From positions 1 through 64,000 of the forward strand of contig NZ_VDMC01000009.1 in NCBI RefSeq assembly GCF_006346335.1: DNA of 64,000 nt, written 5' to 3'. Source of the stretch: Aequorivita sinensis (GTDB lineage: Bacteria > Bacteroidota > Bacteroidia > Flavobacteriales > Flavobacteriaceae). This document shows positions 35,083 through 44,377 of this stretch, piece after piece (within the stretch, counting starts at the first letter, position 1; the number at the start of each line of letters is the position of its first letter). A model generated the notes under the pieces. The model saw only the letters and a program-made list of their open reading frames with translations. It was not told the origin of the DNA and searched no databases. Both the position numbers and the translations under genes were made by a program.

Positions 35083-36612
35083 TTATTCCCACTCTATCGT
35101 TGCAGGCGGTTTAGAGCTGATATCATAGACTACTCTATTAACGCCTTTAACGCGATTTATTATATGATTACTTACTTCTTGTAAAAATTCATAAGGTAAA
35201 TTTACCCAATCTGCAGTCATCCCATCGGTAGACTCTACTGCTCTAAGGGCAACTACTTTCTCATAGGTTCTCTCGTCTCCCATTACCCCTACACTATTTA
35301 CAGGTAATAGAATTGCTCCAGCTTGCCATACCTTATCGTATAAGTCCCACTTTTTCAATCCATTTATAAAGATAGCATCAACCTCTTGTAATATACGAAC
35401 TTTTTCGGCCGTTATATCTCCTAATATTCGAATTGCTAAACCTGGTCCAGGGAAAGGATGTCTTCCTAATAACTCAGGGTCGATTCCCATTTCTTTTCCT
35501 ACACGCCTAACCTCATCTTTAAAAAGCATACGTAATGGCTCTACGATTTTTAATTTCATAAAATCTGGTAAACCTCCTACGTTGTGATGACTTTTAATGG
35601 TTACTGAAGGTCCGTTTACAGAAACACTTTCAATAACATCTGGGTAGATAGTTCCTTGACCTAACCAATCCACACCAGTTAATTGATGTGCCTCATCATC
35701 AAATACTTCAATAAAGGCATTACCAATAGCTTTACGTTTCTTTTCAGGATCACTTACATCTTTCAAAGCTTTCAAAAATCGCTCCGATGCATCAACACCT
35801 TTTACGTTTAGCCCCATATCTTTATATTGGTCTAGAACGCTATCAAATTCGTTTTTACGAAGCAACCCGTTATTTACGAATATACAGAATAGGTTTTTGC
35901 CAATTGCTTTATTAAGAAGAATAGCAGCAACAGTAGAATCTACTCCACCACTTAATCCTAACACAACTTTTCCATCTCCTATTTGCTCTTTTAAAGATGC
36001 AACAGTAGTTTCAACAAAAGCGGCTGGTGTCCAAGTTTGAGGTACTTCAGCAATATTCACTAAAAAGTTTTCTAACAATTGCTTTCCGTGCGTTGAATGG
36101 TACACTTCAGGATGAAATTGAATAGCGTAGGTTTCTTCGCCTTCAATTCTATAAGCAGCGTTTAAAACATCTACAGTACTTGCTAAACGTACTCCATTTT
36201 CAGGAAGTTTCGCGATTGTATCGCTATGACTCATCCAAACATTAGTATTTTCTGGAATATCTTTAAAGAAAACTTCGTCATCTTTAATCATAGATAACTT
36301 CGCTCTTCCGTATTCACGTAAGTTTGATGGTTCTACACTTCCGCCATTAAAATGTGCTAAATACTGTGCACCATAACAAACCGCTAAAAGTGGCTTATGG
36401 CCTTTAATTTTTGAAAGGTCTGGATGTGGAGCATCTTCAGCACGAACAGAAAATGGACTTCCAGAAAGAATTACAGCCTTATAAGGATCTAGGTTTTCTG
36501 GAACTTTATTGTAAGGGTGGATTTCGCAGTAAATATTCAACTCTCTAACGCGTCTAGCGATTAATTGAGTGTATTGCGATCCAAAATCTAAAATGAGGAC
36601 ATTATTTTGCAT
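35083..36612 (-). CDS. guaA: GMP synthase (glutamine-hydrolysing)
   Basis: Converts XMP to GMP using glutamine and ATP. From the ATG at 36612 ([20 protein letters not shown]) the protein has 509 residues. Glutaminase domain: [10 protein letters not shown] with nucleophile Cys79, [10 protein letters not shown] with His167 and Glu169. ATP-pyrophosphatase domain: [13 protein letters not shown] (SGGVDS 221-226). C-terminal dimer domain ends PPATIEWE, as in all GuaA. An in-frame TTG at 36618 lies in the promoter box and is rejected as start. Confidence 0.98.
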   Translation of the reverse strand: MQNNVLILDFGSQYTQLIARRVRELNIYCEIHPYNKVPENLDPYKAVILSGSPFSVRAEDAPHPDLSKIKGHKPLLAVCYGAQYLAHFNGGSVEPSNLREYGRAKLSMIKDDEVFFKDIPENTNVWMSHSDTIAKLPENGVRLASTVDVLNAAYRIEGEETYAIQFHPEVYHSTHGKQLLENFLVNIAEVPQTWTPAAFVETTVASLKEQIGDGKVVLGLSGGVDSTVAAILLNKAIGKNLFCIFVNNGLLRKNEFDSVLDQYKDMGLNVKGVDASERFLKALKDVSDPEKKRKAIGNAFIEVFDDEAHQLTGVDWLGQGTIYPDVIESVSVNGPSVTIKSHHNVGGLPDFMKLKIVEPLRMLFKDEVRRVGKEMGIDPELLGRHPFPGPGLAIRILGDITAEKVRILQEVDAIFINGLKKWDLYDKVWQAGAILLPVNSVGVMGDERTYEKVVALRAVESTDGMTADWVNLPYEFLQEVSNHIINRVKGVNRVVYDISSKPPATIEWE

Positions 36613-36615
36613 AGG

Positions 36616-36623
36616 CAAAAATA
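36616..36623 (-). promoter_or_regulatory. Predicted -7 box of guaA, implying a very short leader
   Basis: Minus strand TATTTTTG ends only 3 bases before the ATG at 36612, so the transcript would be leaderless or nearly so if this box is used. Confidence 0.45.
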
Positions 36624-36725
36624 CTGTAAATTGTTAATTTGGTTAAACTGTTGTGAGTAATTTTTCAATGTATTTTCAACAAAAGTATAATTGTTGATTT
36701 GCTATTCTTTTAATTTCATTTAAAA

Positions 36726-36771
36726 AATCACGAACACACGAGTTTTTATAATCCTTCGTGCATTCGTGATT
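36726..36771 (-). terminator. Hairpin after the S9 peptidase gene
   Basis: AATCACGAA (36726-36734) pairs with TTCGTGATT (36763-36771), with further CACGAG/CTTCGTG pairing inside. Located 17 bases after the stop. It resembles the CACGAAT-type repeats common in this group. Confidence 0.6.
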
Positions 36772-36787
36772 CTTCATTTAGCATAAA

Positions 36788-38686
36788 TTAAAGCGTTTCT
36801 TTTAACCAGCTAAAGAACTCTCGTTGCCATACCAACGCATTTTGTGGTTGAAGCACCCAATGATTCTCTTCTGGAAAATAAAGAAGTTTACTTTTTATAT
36901 TTTGTAATTGCGCTGCTTGGAACGCTTGTAATCCTTGCTCAATAGGCACACGGTAGTCTTTACCACCTTGTACAATTAAAATTGGAGTATCCCATTTATC
37001 AACATAGTTAATTGGGTTGAACTCATTGTATGTTTTCTGTGCTACTTCATTTTCTTTCTCCCAATAAGCACCACCCATATCGTGGTTTACGAAGAATAAC
37101 TCTTCAGTGGTACCATACATTGATTGGTTGTCGAAAACACCGTCATGAGCGATAAAAGATTTGAAACGACCTTCGTGATTTCCGGCAAGCCAGAAAACTG
37201 AATAGCCACCAAAACTTGCACCAACAGCACCAAGTCTATCATTATCTACATAAGGCTCTTTAGCAATAGCATCAATAGCATCTAGGTAATCTTGCATTGC
37301 ACCACCACCCCAGTCGCCGCTAATTGCTTCATTCCATTCTACACCGTGACCTGGCATTCCTCTTCTATTAGGAGCTACAACAATATAACCTTGCGATGCC
37401 ATTAATTGGAAATTCCAACGAAATGAGTAAAATTGAGATAAAGGAGACTGTGGTCCACCCTGAGCATAAAGCAAGGTTGGATATTTTTTTGTTTTATCGA
37501 AGTTTGGAGGTAAAACCACCCATACTAACATTTGTTTACCATCTTTAGTAGTTACCATTCTTTTTTCAACTGACGGTAAATCCATTTTACCATAAAACTC
37601 TGTATTAACTTGAGTAAGTTGCTTAAAAGTTTTTTTCTTTAAATCGAAAGAAAAAATCTCTGTAGCGTGGTTCATATCGGTACGTGTAACGATTAATTGA
37701 CCATTATTTTCTGCTACTATTCCCGTTACATCAAATTGACCTTGTGAAAGCTGCTCTACTACAGGCATTTTTCTAGATCTTTCAGGATGATCAACTTTAA
37801 AAAGTTGTCTTGTTCCATTTACAGGAGCTGTAAAATAAATGTCTTTATTATTGTTTGCCCATATAAAGTTAGCAACAGTTCCATCCCATTGTGCTGTTAG
37901 GTTTTGTTTCACACCATCTTTTAGCACTATTATATCATTTTTATCGGCTTCATAACCTGGAGTTTTCATTTGTAACCAAGCTAAAGCACCATCTTTCGAA
38001 AATGCAGGGTTTGTATCGTACCCTTTATTTTCTTCAGTAATATTTTCAGTTTTTTTACTTGCTAGGTTGTACTTATAGATATCTGTATTAGTACTTACTG
38101 CATATTCTGTACCTGCAACCTTTTTACTTACATAATAGATATTTTCACCTTTTGGGTCCCAAACATAATCTTCATCACCACCAAAAGGAGCTTGTGGTGT
38201 GTAATATGGCTGCCCTGGTGTGATATCAGTTTCAGCACCAGTTTTTACATCTTTATAAAAAACGTGATTAAAACTTCCGTCGTTGAATTTATCCCAATGA
38301 CGGTAATCTAATGCCGTATACACATAAGCATCACTTTTTGGTAAGTCGTTATAAATATCTTTTCCAGTAATGTCATTAACGTGAACTGGTTTGTGCATTA
38401 ATAAGTATTTCCCGTTTGCCGATAGATTTTTATCTGCTACTTTAACTTCTTCTTTAGTAACTTCTGCAAAATTGCCACCCGTTACTTTCATAGCGTAGAA
38501 TTTTGAATCGAAGCTATTTTCATCCATATTAGGAGTTGTAACTTTATAAAAAAGCACTTCTCCATTGTCAGAAATTCCAATCGGACTTACTTTTTTTACT
38601 TGCCATAATAGCTCAGGCGTCATCGTTTTTTGAGCGAACATGATGCCAGCAGTAAGAAATGCTAGCAGGAACGTTATTTTTTTCAT
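36788..38686 (-). CDS. Secreted S9 family prolyl-oligopeptidase-like peptidase
   Basis: From the ATG at 38686 the protein begins with a signal peptide (MKKITFLLAFLTAGIMFAQ) and has 632 residues; the frame stays open for 34 codons upstream but runs into the promoter. The N-terminal half is a WD/beta-propeller-like region with tolB-type repeats; the C-terminal alpha/beta-hydrolase has GAVGASFGGYSVFW (catalytic Ser), VQGGKDYRVP (Asp) and PEENHWVLQP (His). Such dipeptidyl or acylaminoacyl peptidases cleave peptides in the periplasm. Confidence 0.92.
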   Translation of the reverse strand: MKKITFLLAFLTAGIMFAQKTMTPELLWQVKKVSPIGISDNGEVLFYKVTTPNMDENSFDSKFYAMKVTGGNFAEVTKEEVKVADKNLSANGKYLLMHKPVHVNDITGKDIYNDLPKSDAYVYTALDYRHWDKFNDGSFNHVFYKDVKTGAETDITPGQPYYTPQAPFGGDEDYVWDPKGENIYYVSKKVAGTEYAVSTNTDIYKYNLASKKTENITEENKGYDTNPAFSKDGALAWLQMKTPGYEADKNDIIVLKDGVKQNLTAQWDGTVANFIWANNNKDIYFTAPVNGTRQLFKVDHPERSRKMPVVEQLSQGQFDVTGIVAENNGQLIVTRTDMNHATEIFSFDLKKKTFKQLTQVNTEFYGKMDLPSVEKRMVTTKDGKQMLVWVVLPPNFDKTKKYPTLLYAQGGPQSPLSQFYSFRWNFQLMASQGYIVVAPNRRGMPGHGVEWNEAISGDWGGGAMQDYLDAIDAIAKEPYVDNDRLGAVGASFGGYSVFWLAGNHEGRFKSFIAHDGVFDNQSMYGTTEELFFVNHDMGGAYWEKENEVAQKTYNEFNPINYVDKWDTPILIVQGGKDYRVPIEQGLQAFQAAQLQNIKSKLLYFPEENHWVLQPQNALVWQREFFSWLKETL

Positions 38687-38706
38687 TTCAAAAGTTTTTA
38701 AAAATG

Positions 38707-38714
38707 CAAAGTTA
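38707..38714 (-). promoter_or_regulatory. Predicted -7 box of the S9 peptidase gene
   Basis: Minus strand TAACTTTG matches TAnnTTTG, 20 bases upstream of the ATG at 38686. Confidence 0.5.
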
Positions 38715-38777
38715 CTCAAAAAAACTATGTGGGTTGCACTAGATATAGATAGTAATGAATGTTCTAATTTTTCGTGG

Positions 38778-38785
38778 TATCTTTG
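38778..38785 (+). promoter_or_regulatory. Predicted -7 box of rimO
   Basis: TATCTTTG, 29 bases upstream of the rimO start. Confidence 0.55.
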
Positions 38786-38814
38786 CACACTTTTTAAATT
38801 AAGAAATAACAGAA

Positions 38815-40119
38815 ATGCGCACGAAATCCCTAAAGAAAAATAAAATTAATGTAGTAACACTAGGTTGTTCTAAAAATGTATATGACAGTGAGGTACTTAT
38901 GGGCCAACTGCGTGCTAGTAATAAAGAAGTAGTACACGAAGAAGAAGGAAACATTGTGGTAATTAATACCTGTGGTTTTATTAACAATGCCAAAGAGGAA
39001 AGTATTAACACTATTCTTGAATACGTTCAGAAAAAAGAAGAGGGAATTGTAGATAAGGTTTTTGTTACAGGATGTTTATCTGAAAGGTATAAACCAGACC
39101 TTCAAAAAGAAATTCCAAATGTGGATGAATATTTTGGCACAACCGAGCTTCCAGGTTTATTAAAAGCTTTAGGTGCAGACTACAAACACGAATTGATTGG
39201 TGAAAGAATTACAACTACACCAAAAAACTATGCGTATTTTAAAATTGCTGAAGGTTGCGACCGCCCATGTTCTTTTTGTGCTATTCCAATTATGCGTGGA
39301 AAACACCGAAGTACTCCAATGGAGGAATTGGTTGTTGAAGCTGAAAAACTAGCAGCGAAAGGAGTTAAAGAACTTATTTTAATAGCACAGGATTTAACTT
39401 ATTACGGTTTAGATTTATACAAAAAGAGAAATCTTGCAGAGCTACTTCAAAAGCTTGCAAAAGTTGAAGGAATTGAATGGATTCGTTTGCATTATGCCTT
39501 CCCTACAGGATTCCCAATGGATGTGTTGGAGGTGATGCGCAATGAACCTAAGATATGTAATTATATAGATATTCCATTACAGCATATTTCAGATTCTATT
39601 TTGAAATCGATGCGTCGTGGAACTACAAAGGCGAAGACAACCAAATTATTGGAAGACTTTAGAGCTGCCGTTCCTGAAATGGCGATTAGAACTACTTTAA
39701 TTGTTGGTTACCCTGGTGAAACCGAAGAAGATTTCCAAACTTTAAAAGAATGGGTGAAAGAAATGCGTTTTGAGCGTTTGGGTTGTTTTACATATTCTCA
39801 CGAAGAAAATACTCACGCTTACAATCTGGAAGACGATGTTTCGGAAGATGTAAAAATGGATCGCGCCAACCAAATTATGGAAATTCAATCTCAAATATCT
39901 TGGGAATTAAATCAGCAAAAAATAGGTAAGGAATTCCGTGTGGTAATCGATAGAAAAGAAGGTGGATACTTTGTAGGAAGAACTGAATTCGACAGTCCAG
40001 ATGTTGACAACGAAGTATTAATTAATGCTGAAGATGATTATTTAAGAACTGGAGAATTTTTTAACGTAAAAATTACCGCTGCTGAAGACTTTGATTTGTA
40101 TGCAGAAGTTGTAAAATAA
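38815..40119 (+). CDS. rimO: Ribosomal protein S12 methylthiotransferase RimO
   Basis: Adds a methylthio group to a conserved aspartate of ribosomal protein S12 using two 4Fe-4S clusters. The 434-residue protein has the MTTase domain cysteines Cys18, Cys53 and Cys87, the radical SAM motif AEGCDRPCSFCAIP with Cys148, Cys152 and Cys155, and a C-terminal TRAM domain (about 370-434). The SFCAIP variant and length fit RimO rather than MiaB. Monocistronic, with its own terminator. Confidence 0.95.
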   Translation: MRTKSLKKNKINVVTLGCSKNVYDSEVLMGQLRASNKEVVHEEEGNIVVINTCGFINNAKEESINTILEYVQKKEEGIVDKVFVTGCLSERYKPDLQKEIPNVDEYFGTTELPGLLKALGADYKHELIGERITTTPKNYAYFKIAEGCDRPCSFCAIPIMRGKHRSTPMEELVVEAEKLAAKGVKELILIAQDLTYYGLDLYKKRNLAELLQKLAKVEGIEWIRLHYAFPTGFPMDVLEVMRNEPKICNYIDIPLQHISDSILKSMRRGTTKAKTTKLLEDFRAAVPEMAIRTTLIVGYPGETEEDFQTLKEWVKEMRFERLGCFTYSHEENTHAYNLEDDVSEDVKMDRANQIMEIQSQISWELNQQKIGKEFRVVIDRKEGGYFVGRTEFDSPDVDNEVLINAEDDYLRTGEFFNVKITAAEDFDLYAEVVK

Positions 40120-40149
40120 AACTTAAACATCTTATTTTATATAAAACAA

Positions 40150-40177
40150 AAAAGCGAGAAATTTCTCGCTTTTTTTG
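40150..40177 (+). terminator. Terminator after rimO
   Basis: A continuous palindrome AAAGCGAGAAATTTCTCGCTTT with T runs follows the stop (arms AGCGAGAAA and TTTCTCGCT). Confidence 0.85.
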
Positions 40178-40228
40178 TTTAACTAATCATTCTTTATTAA
40201 GAATATTATTTTGAGCAATTAACACTAA

Positions 40229-40768
40229 CTACTTTTTCTTTCTTGTTTTAAAATTTCCCTTAATAGTCGCTTCTTTCTTATTTTGTGAATAAAGCGTACC
40301 CTCAAAGGTTCCTTCAGAATGATTTTCACTATGCGAAATTAAGTTAACTTTCACCTTACCTTCTTCTCCGTTCTCGTTTTCATTAAAAGAGCGGTAAGCT
40401 TCCTTTCCGAGCGGGCCATCGTGTGATATACTTGTAAGCGTAATCTGCGCATCAAGTGGTTCGTCATAAACTTTGTTTTCTAAAGGGGTTTTATACTTAT
40501 TCAATTTCAGCATTATAACTATACCATCCTTATCCATATTAACAGAAAGGCTACTGGGAGAAGATAGATTCCCTCTTTGTTTAGGAGAATTTAATTTGAT
40601 GGTTTTCCCATCTTCTAGCTGTATTTCAACATAGATATCATCGTTGCTTTCTACTATCGAAGAGGCTTTATTATTTGCCCCATTTTCATTGTTTGCATTG
40701 TTTTTACAACCTATCAAAACAAGACAGAAAATCCCTATAACAAACAATAAAGGTTTTATTTTACACAT
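40229..40768 (-). CDS. Hypothetical lipoprotein
   Basis: A 179-residue lipoprotein (signal ending CLVLIGC, Cys21) with an Asn-rich linker. The mature part includes DIYVEIQLEDGKTIKLNSPK and GTFEGTLYSQNKKEATIKGNF and ends KTRKKK. The strand-rich pattern resembles proteins that compare ligand or metal-responsive load, but I recognise no family. It starts 2 bases after the small membrane protein gene ends, so they form one transcription unit. Confidence 0.7.
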   Translation of the reverse strand: MCKIKPLLFVIGIFCLVLIGCKNNANNENGANNKASSIVESNDDIYVEIQLEDGKTIKLNSPKQRGNLSSPSSLSVNMDKDGIVIMLKLNKYKTPLENKVYDEPLDAQITLTSISHDGPLGKEAYRSFNENENGEEGKVKVNLISHSENHSEGTFEGTLYSQNKKEATIKGNFKTRKKK

Positions 40769-40770
40769 AA

Positions 40771-41130
40771 TTATAAACTTTTAAACCATTCTTGGTAGTT
40801 GTTACCTAAAAAAGGCACCGGTTTTTCTTTTCCGTTCAATGCTCCCATTAGTCCAATAACCCATAGTACAATTATGAAAATACTACCTAATAATGAAACT
40901 ATCCACCCCAAAATAGGAATGATACTAATAACGGATAATGCTAAACTCGTAAGCCCTAACCCAAGAGATTGGCGTAAGTGATAGGAGGCAAATGAATTCT
41001 TTTTATCGTTGTTCATCAGAAAAGCTATCAACAAGCCAAAGATGGTTATGTAGGCAATAATTGCAATAGTCTTTCCTTCTTCAATAGTATTTGAAGGTTG
41101 GCCCTCCTGAGTATTTTCTTTCTCGTACAT
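40771..41130 (-). CDS. Small membrane protein, DUF4870-like
   Basis: A 119-residue protein with three or four membrane helices (about residues 20-40, 55-75, 80-105) and the conserved NDKKNSFASYHLRQSLGL motif, found in the Tic20/DUF4870 group of small membrane proteins. Function unknown. It lies 2 bases upstream of the lipoprotein gene. Confidence 0.75.
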   Translation of the reverse strand: MYEKENTQEGQPSNTIEEGKTIAIIAYITIFGLLIAFLMNNDKKNSFASYHLRQSLGLGLTSLALSVISIIPILGWIVSLLGSIFIIVLWVIGLMGALNGKEKPVPFLGNNYQEWFKSL

Positions 41131-41147
41131 AATTATTGTTTTTAAAT

Positions 41148-41191
41148 CGACCCTTCATTAATATCAAACTTGTGTTATTAATGAAGGGTCG
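41148..41191. terminator. Perfect 15-bp hairpin between the beta-helix and DUF4870-like genes
   Basis: CGACCCTTCATTAAT (41148-41162) and ATTAATGAAGGGTCG (41177-41191) are exact inverted repeats. It lies downstream of the beta-helix gene on the minus strand, without a good T run, and upstream of the next gene. Confidence 0.65.
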
Positions 41192-41232
41192 AGTATAATT
41201 AATTAATAATATGAGGTTAACATTTTAGCAAT

Positions 41233-42492
41233 TTATATTTCCTCACAAATATCACCACCAGCATTGTTAGCAAAAGTGAGGTCATTATATACCAAACTAG
41301 CGTTACTAGCCATCTTTCTTTCAACAATTCCGCATCCACCACTGTTAGTAATATGAACGCTGTTTAAGGTTAAGTTTACAGCATGAGAAGTTTGTCCTCC
41401 TAAAGAAAGACCCCCTGGTTGATTAAACCAATCCCAAGTAGATTGTCCTGCATCGGCTATCACTGCATTCTCAATTTTATTTAAGTTGCTTATACTTTGA
41501 ATAATATTTATTCCTTTCCAACTACCTTGTCCGTATTGCCCAGAGAAGTTTACTGGATTTTCTGCTGATCCTAACACTTCTAATACAGTATTACCATGAT
41601 ACACTTGGATACCATAATTTTCTGCAAAAACAATATTACATCCTTCGGTAATCTTTAAATGGCCTGGCCTTTCATTTTCTCTATCTTGTCTAACAAATAT
41701 ATTTTCTTCAATAAAGAATGGTACACCAGGATTTAACCATGTGTGTACAGGACCATTTACCTCGTCTTCAATAAATCCACGATTATATATAGATTCTGAA
41801 TTTACATAAATTTGATTCATTCCATTATCGGCATAAAGGCTTGCCGTTCCGTCTAGAAACTTAATTTTTCTCGCTGCAATTTGCATTGGATAACCTTGAT
41901 TCCCAATTACAGTATTAGCTTCCCACCCATCTATATTAGCAGATGTACTAACAAAAACTCCATCTCCTTTATTATTGCGGATAATAGTATTTTTAATTTC
42001 GACTTTACTTCCATTTACATTTGTCAAAGCAGGTAAGCTTCCATCAGTGCCTCCAGCATATTCTATTATAGTGTGATTTAATATATTATTTAAATCTCCC
42101 GAATCCATATAAATTCGATTCCATGCTCCTGGAGTTTGACTTGTACCTGTAAATACTATTGGTTTATCTTCGGTACCATTCGCTATTAACGCACCTGTTC
42201 TAGTGTCGTAATCGTCGATAATTAATCCTCCTCCTTGTTCAAATGCGATTGTAACACCTGGCTCTATTGTTAACGGAGCTCTTACTTTAACGGCACATGG
42301 CCATATATAATCTATTCCAGAACCTCTATCTTCTAGCACCATTGCTTCAGTAATTGTAGAACAATCTAACACTAAAGGCTCTACTACTGGGTCTGGTTCA
42401 CCACCATCGTCATCGCTACTACAACTTGTTAAAGCAATAAAAGCTAATGGTATGTATAAAAGGTTTTGAAATTTAAATTGAAACTTTTTCAT
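41233..42492 (-). CDS. Surface lipoprotein with predicted parallel beta-helix
   Basis: A 419-residue lipoprotein: signal ending FIALTSC (Cys24), then an Asp-rich SSDDDGG linker. The body is built of short repeated turns such as GALIANGTEDKPIVFTGT, WNRIYMDSGDLNN, NHTIIEYAGG, VEIKNTIIRNNKGDGVFVS, and LTLNSVHITNSGGCGIVE, the texture of right-handed parallel beta-helix proteins. The SusE-like DDDGG linker suggests surface export. No catalytic residues can be named. Monocistronic, with hairpins on both sides. Confidence 0.78.
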   Translation of the reverse strand: MKKFQFKFQNLLYIPLAFIALTSCSSDDDGGEPDPVVEPLVLDCSTITEAMVLEDRGSGIDYIWPCAVKVRAPLTIEPGVTIAFEQGGGLIIDDYDTRTGALIANGTEDKPIVFTGTSQTPGAWNRIYMDSGDLNNILNHTIIEYAGGTDGSLPALTNVNGSKVEIKNTIIRNNKGDGVFVSTSANIDGWEANTVIGNQGYPMQIAARKIKFLDGTASLYADNGMNQIYVNSESIYNRGFIEDEVNGPVHTWLNPGVPFFIEENIFVRQDRENERPGHLKITEGCNIVFAENYGIQVYHGNTVLEVLGSAENPVNFSGQYGQGSWKGINIIQSISNLNKIENAVIADAGQSTWDWFNQPGGLSLGGQTSHAVNLTLNSVHITNSGGCGIVERKMASNASLVYNDLTFANNAGGDICEEI

Positions 42493-42548
42493 GTCTGAAT
42501 TTTTATTGTTTATAGTTATGATATTTATTAATAATTCTAATTATATAC

Positions 42549-43400
42549 CTAAAGTTTCCCCAAAATATCATTTATGGTGTAACCACTTAGGTCGAAATAT
42601 TTAGGGTCTGACGATTTTTTAAAAGAAGTAATATCCATTATTGAACTAGGGTTATCGCTTTTTTTATCATAATAAATACTTCTAACCATCATTCCTTGTG
42701 GGTAATTCTCGTCTATTTTAATAGTCGAAGCTTTTGAAAAATCTTTAATCTGTCCGCCAAAAAGATGGTTTCCACTAAGGTCGATACTAATATCTTTGGT
42801 AACCCAAGCATCCATTTTAATATCTTCTTTCGGATTGGTATAAACGTATTTTCGGGCCTTATACCCGTTTACTTCTTTTACCTCATTAGTTCGCTTCCAC
42901 TCACCATTGCTATCTTCTAAATCAGCTTGATCTCCCGCCATTTTCTCGGCCATTTTCTGAAAATTTATCATTGGCATTTTCATCGCTGTTTTTTCTTTTT
43001 GATTCACCATATACGTGGCCGCACCCTTATAATCAAATAGCATTCGACTTTCATTTTTATCACCTTCATTCATAATCATACATTCGCCAGTTTCACCAAA
43101 AACCATTTTTGCAGTATTAGTGTCGTCTAATTTTCCGTTCTTTTTAAACGATTGCATTTTCATCACTAATGTTGCTTGTACAGGGTTCTCTGGCACTGGA
43201 TAGCGTGTATCATTTTCATAAGTAATATCTTCTATCGCTTTGCGCCCTTTCTCCCTTTGTGGCTCTGCATGCTTCTCGCGCATGTCTTTTTCAACTTTCT
43301 GTTGAATTTTTCTTTTAATAAAACCTCGTTGTCCTTGCACTGGCGCTATAAAAGCTAACAACATTAAAGTTGTCACTATAGCTGTATAAATCTTTTTCAT
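42549..43400 (-). CDS. DUF4412 family exported protein
   Basis: A 283-residue exported protein with signal MKKIYTAIVTTLMLLAFIA. A basic, Lys/Arg/Glu-rich segment (about 27-55) is followed by the DUF4412 domain: VQATLVMKMQSFKKNGKLDD, MIMNEGDKNESRMLFDYK, and NGYKARKYVYTNPKED. LolA-like beta fold is likely for this family. Role unknown. It is separate from the beta-helix gene by 56 bases and could be in the same unit. Confidence 0.8.
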   Translation of the reverse strand: MKKIYTAIVTTLMLLAFIAPVQGQRGFIKRKIQQKVEKDMREKHAEPQREKGRKAIEDITYENDTRYPVPENPVQATLVMKMQSFKKNGKLDDTNTAKMVFGETGECMIMNEGDKNESRMLFDYKGAATYMVNQKEKTAMKMPMINFQKMAEKMAGDQADLEDSNGEWKRTNEVKEVNGYKARKYVYTNPKEDIKMDAWVTKDISIDLSGNHLFGGQIKDFSKASTIKIDENYPQGMMVRSIYYDKKSDNPSSIMDITSFKKSSDPKYFDLSGYTINDILGKL

Positions 43401-43544
43401 GATATTATTTTTTATTCTTTTATAAAGAATTCCACAAACAAACCTATCGATGCTGTTAGAGTATTACAACCCCTAATTAGAATTTGGAGGTTATGATTTA
43501 GAATTTGGAAAAAATATTTTTTATATAATTAAACAAATAAAAAA

Positions 43545-43568
43545 ACCCAGACATTTAAATGACTGGGT
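43545..43568 (-). terminator. Terminator after the LytTR regulator gene
   Basis: ACCCAG (43545-43550) and CTGGGT (43563-43568) enclose CATTTAAATG; on the minus strand it is followed by a T run. Confidence 0.8.
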
Positions 43569-43615
43569 ATAAAAATTTCAATCCAAAACAGCTTAGTAAT
43601 CCATTATTTTACTTT

Positions 43616-44374
43616 TTATTTAAAGCGGAGCATTGTCTCTAATATTTCATTAATTTGTTTTGCTTTTTGACGCGACACTGGAATCTCAACATCATCGTGC
43701 ATAATTAAACTCCCTCCGTCGTGTTTTAATATTCCCTTTACATACTGAGGATTTATTAAATGAGATTGATGCACTCTTATAAACCCCTTTTCGTATAATA
43801 GCTCCTCTATTTCTTTTAAAGTTCGACTGATTAAAATCTTGTGTTGATCTTTACAGAATATATTGGTGTAATTACTATCCGATTGACACCGCACTATATT
43901 TTGAATCTCTACAATTTTGTATCCTACTCCTGTTGGCAACGCTATTTGAGAAATATCTTTTTTAGGATCTTGCATATAATCATTGAGAATCTGCCACTGT
44001 TTGGTAGATGTTTTTTTCCGACGGCTTTCCCAACCAGATAATGCTTTTACAATACTTCTCTCTGTTATAGGTTTTAAAAGGTAATTTATAGCGCTATAAC
44101 GAAATGCTTTTATCGCATATTGATCATAAGCAGTTGTAAAAATTACGTCAAAATCAATTGGTAATAAATTATCAAGTAAGGTAAATCCATTCAAATTTGG
44201 CATCTCAATATCTAGAAACAATAAATCAGGTGGATTTTTTTTAATAAACTCTAATCCTTCAAGTGGATTTGTAAAAATCCCCGTGATGGTATAATCTGAA
44301 TGTGCCCTTTCGATTAAATGTTTTAATACATTAGTACAATGCGCCTCATCATCAATTATTATAATTTTTGTCAT
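43616..44374 (-). CDS. LytTR family response regulator
   Basis: A 252-residue regulator. Receiver domain (1-120): IIIIDDEAHCTNVL, phospho-acceptor Asp55 in LLFLDIEMPN, Lys in YLLKPI. DNA-binding LytTR domain (about 150-245): IVRCQSDSNYTNIF, FIRVHQSHLINPQYVKGI, EIPVSRQKAKQINEIL. It starts 3 bases after the stop of the sensor kinase gene, so the pair is translationally linked. Targets are not evident; no unlinked LytTR direct repeat was searched for. Confidence 0.93.
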   Translation of the reverse strand: MTKIIIIDDEAHCTNVLKHLIERAHSDYTITGIFTNPLEGLEFIKKNPPDLLFLDIEMPNLNGFTLLDNLLPIDFDVIFTTAYDQYAIKAFRYSAINYLLKPITERSIVKALSGWESRRKKTSTKQWQILNDYMQDPKKDISQIALPTGVGYKIVEIQNIVRCQSDSNYTNIFCKDQHKILISRTLKEIEELLYEKGFIRVHQSHLINPQYVKGILKHDGGSLIMHDDVEIPVSRQKAKQINEILETMLRFK

Positions 44375-44377
44375 GAT

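Noticed and set aside
36788-38788. Longer form of the S9 peptidase from 38788
   Set aside because: The extra 34 residues cross the promoter box and hide the signal peptide, which starts at 38686.
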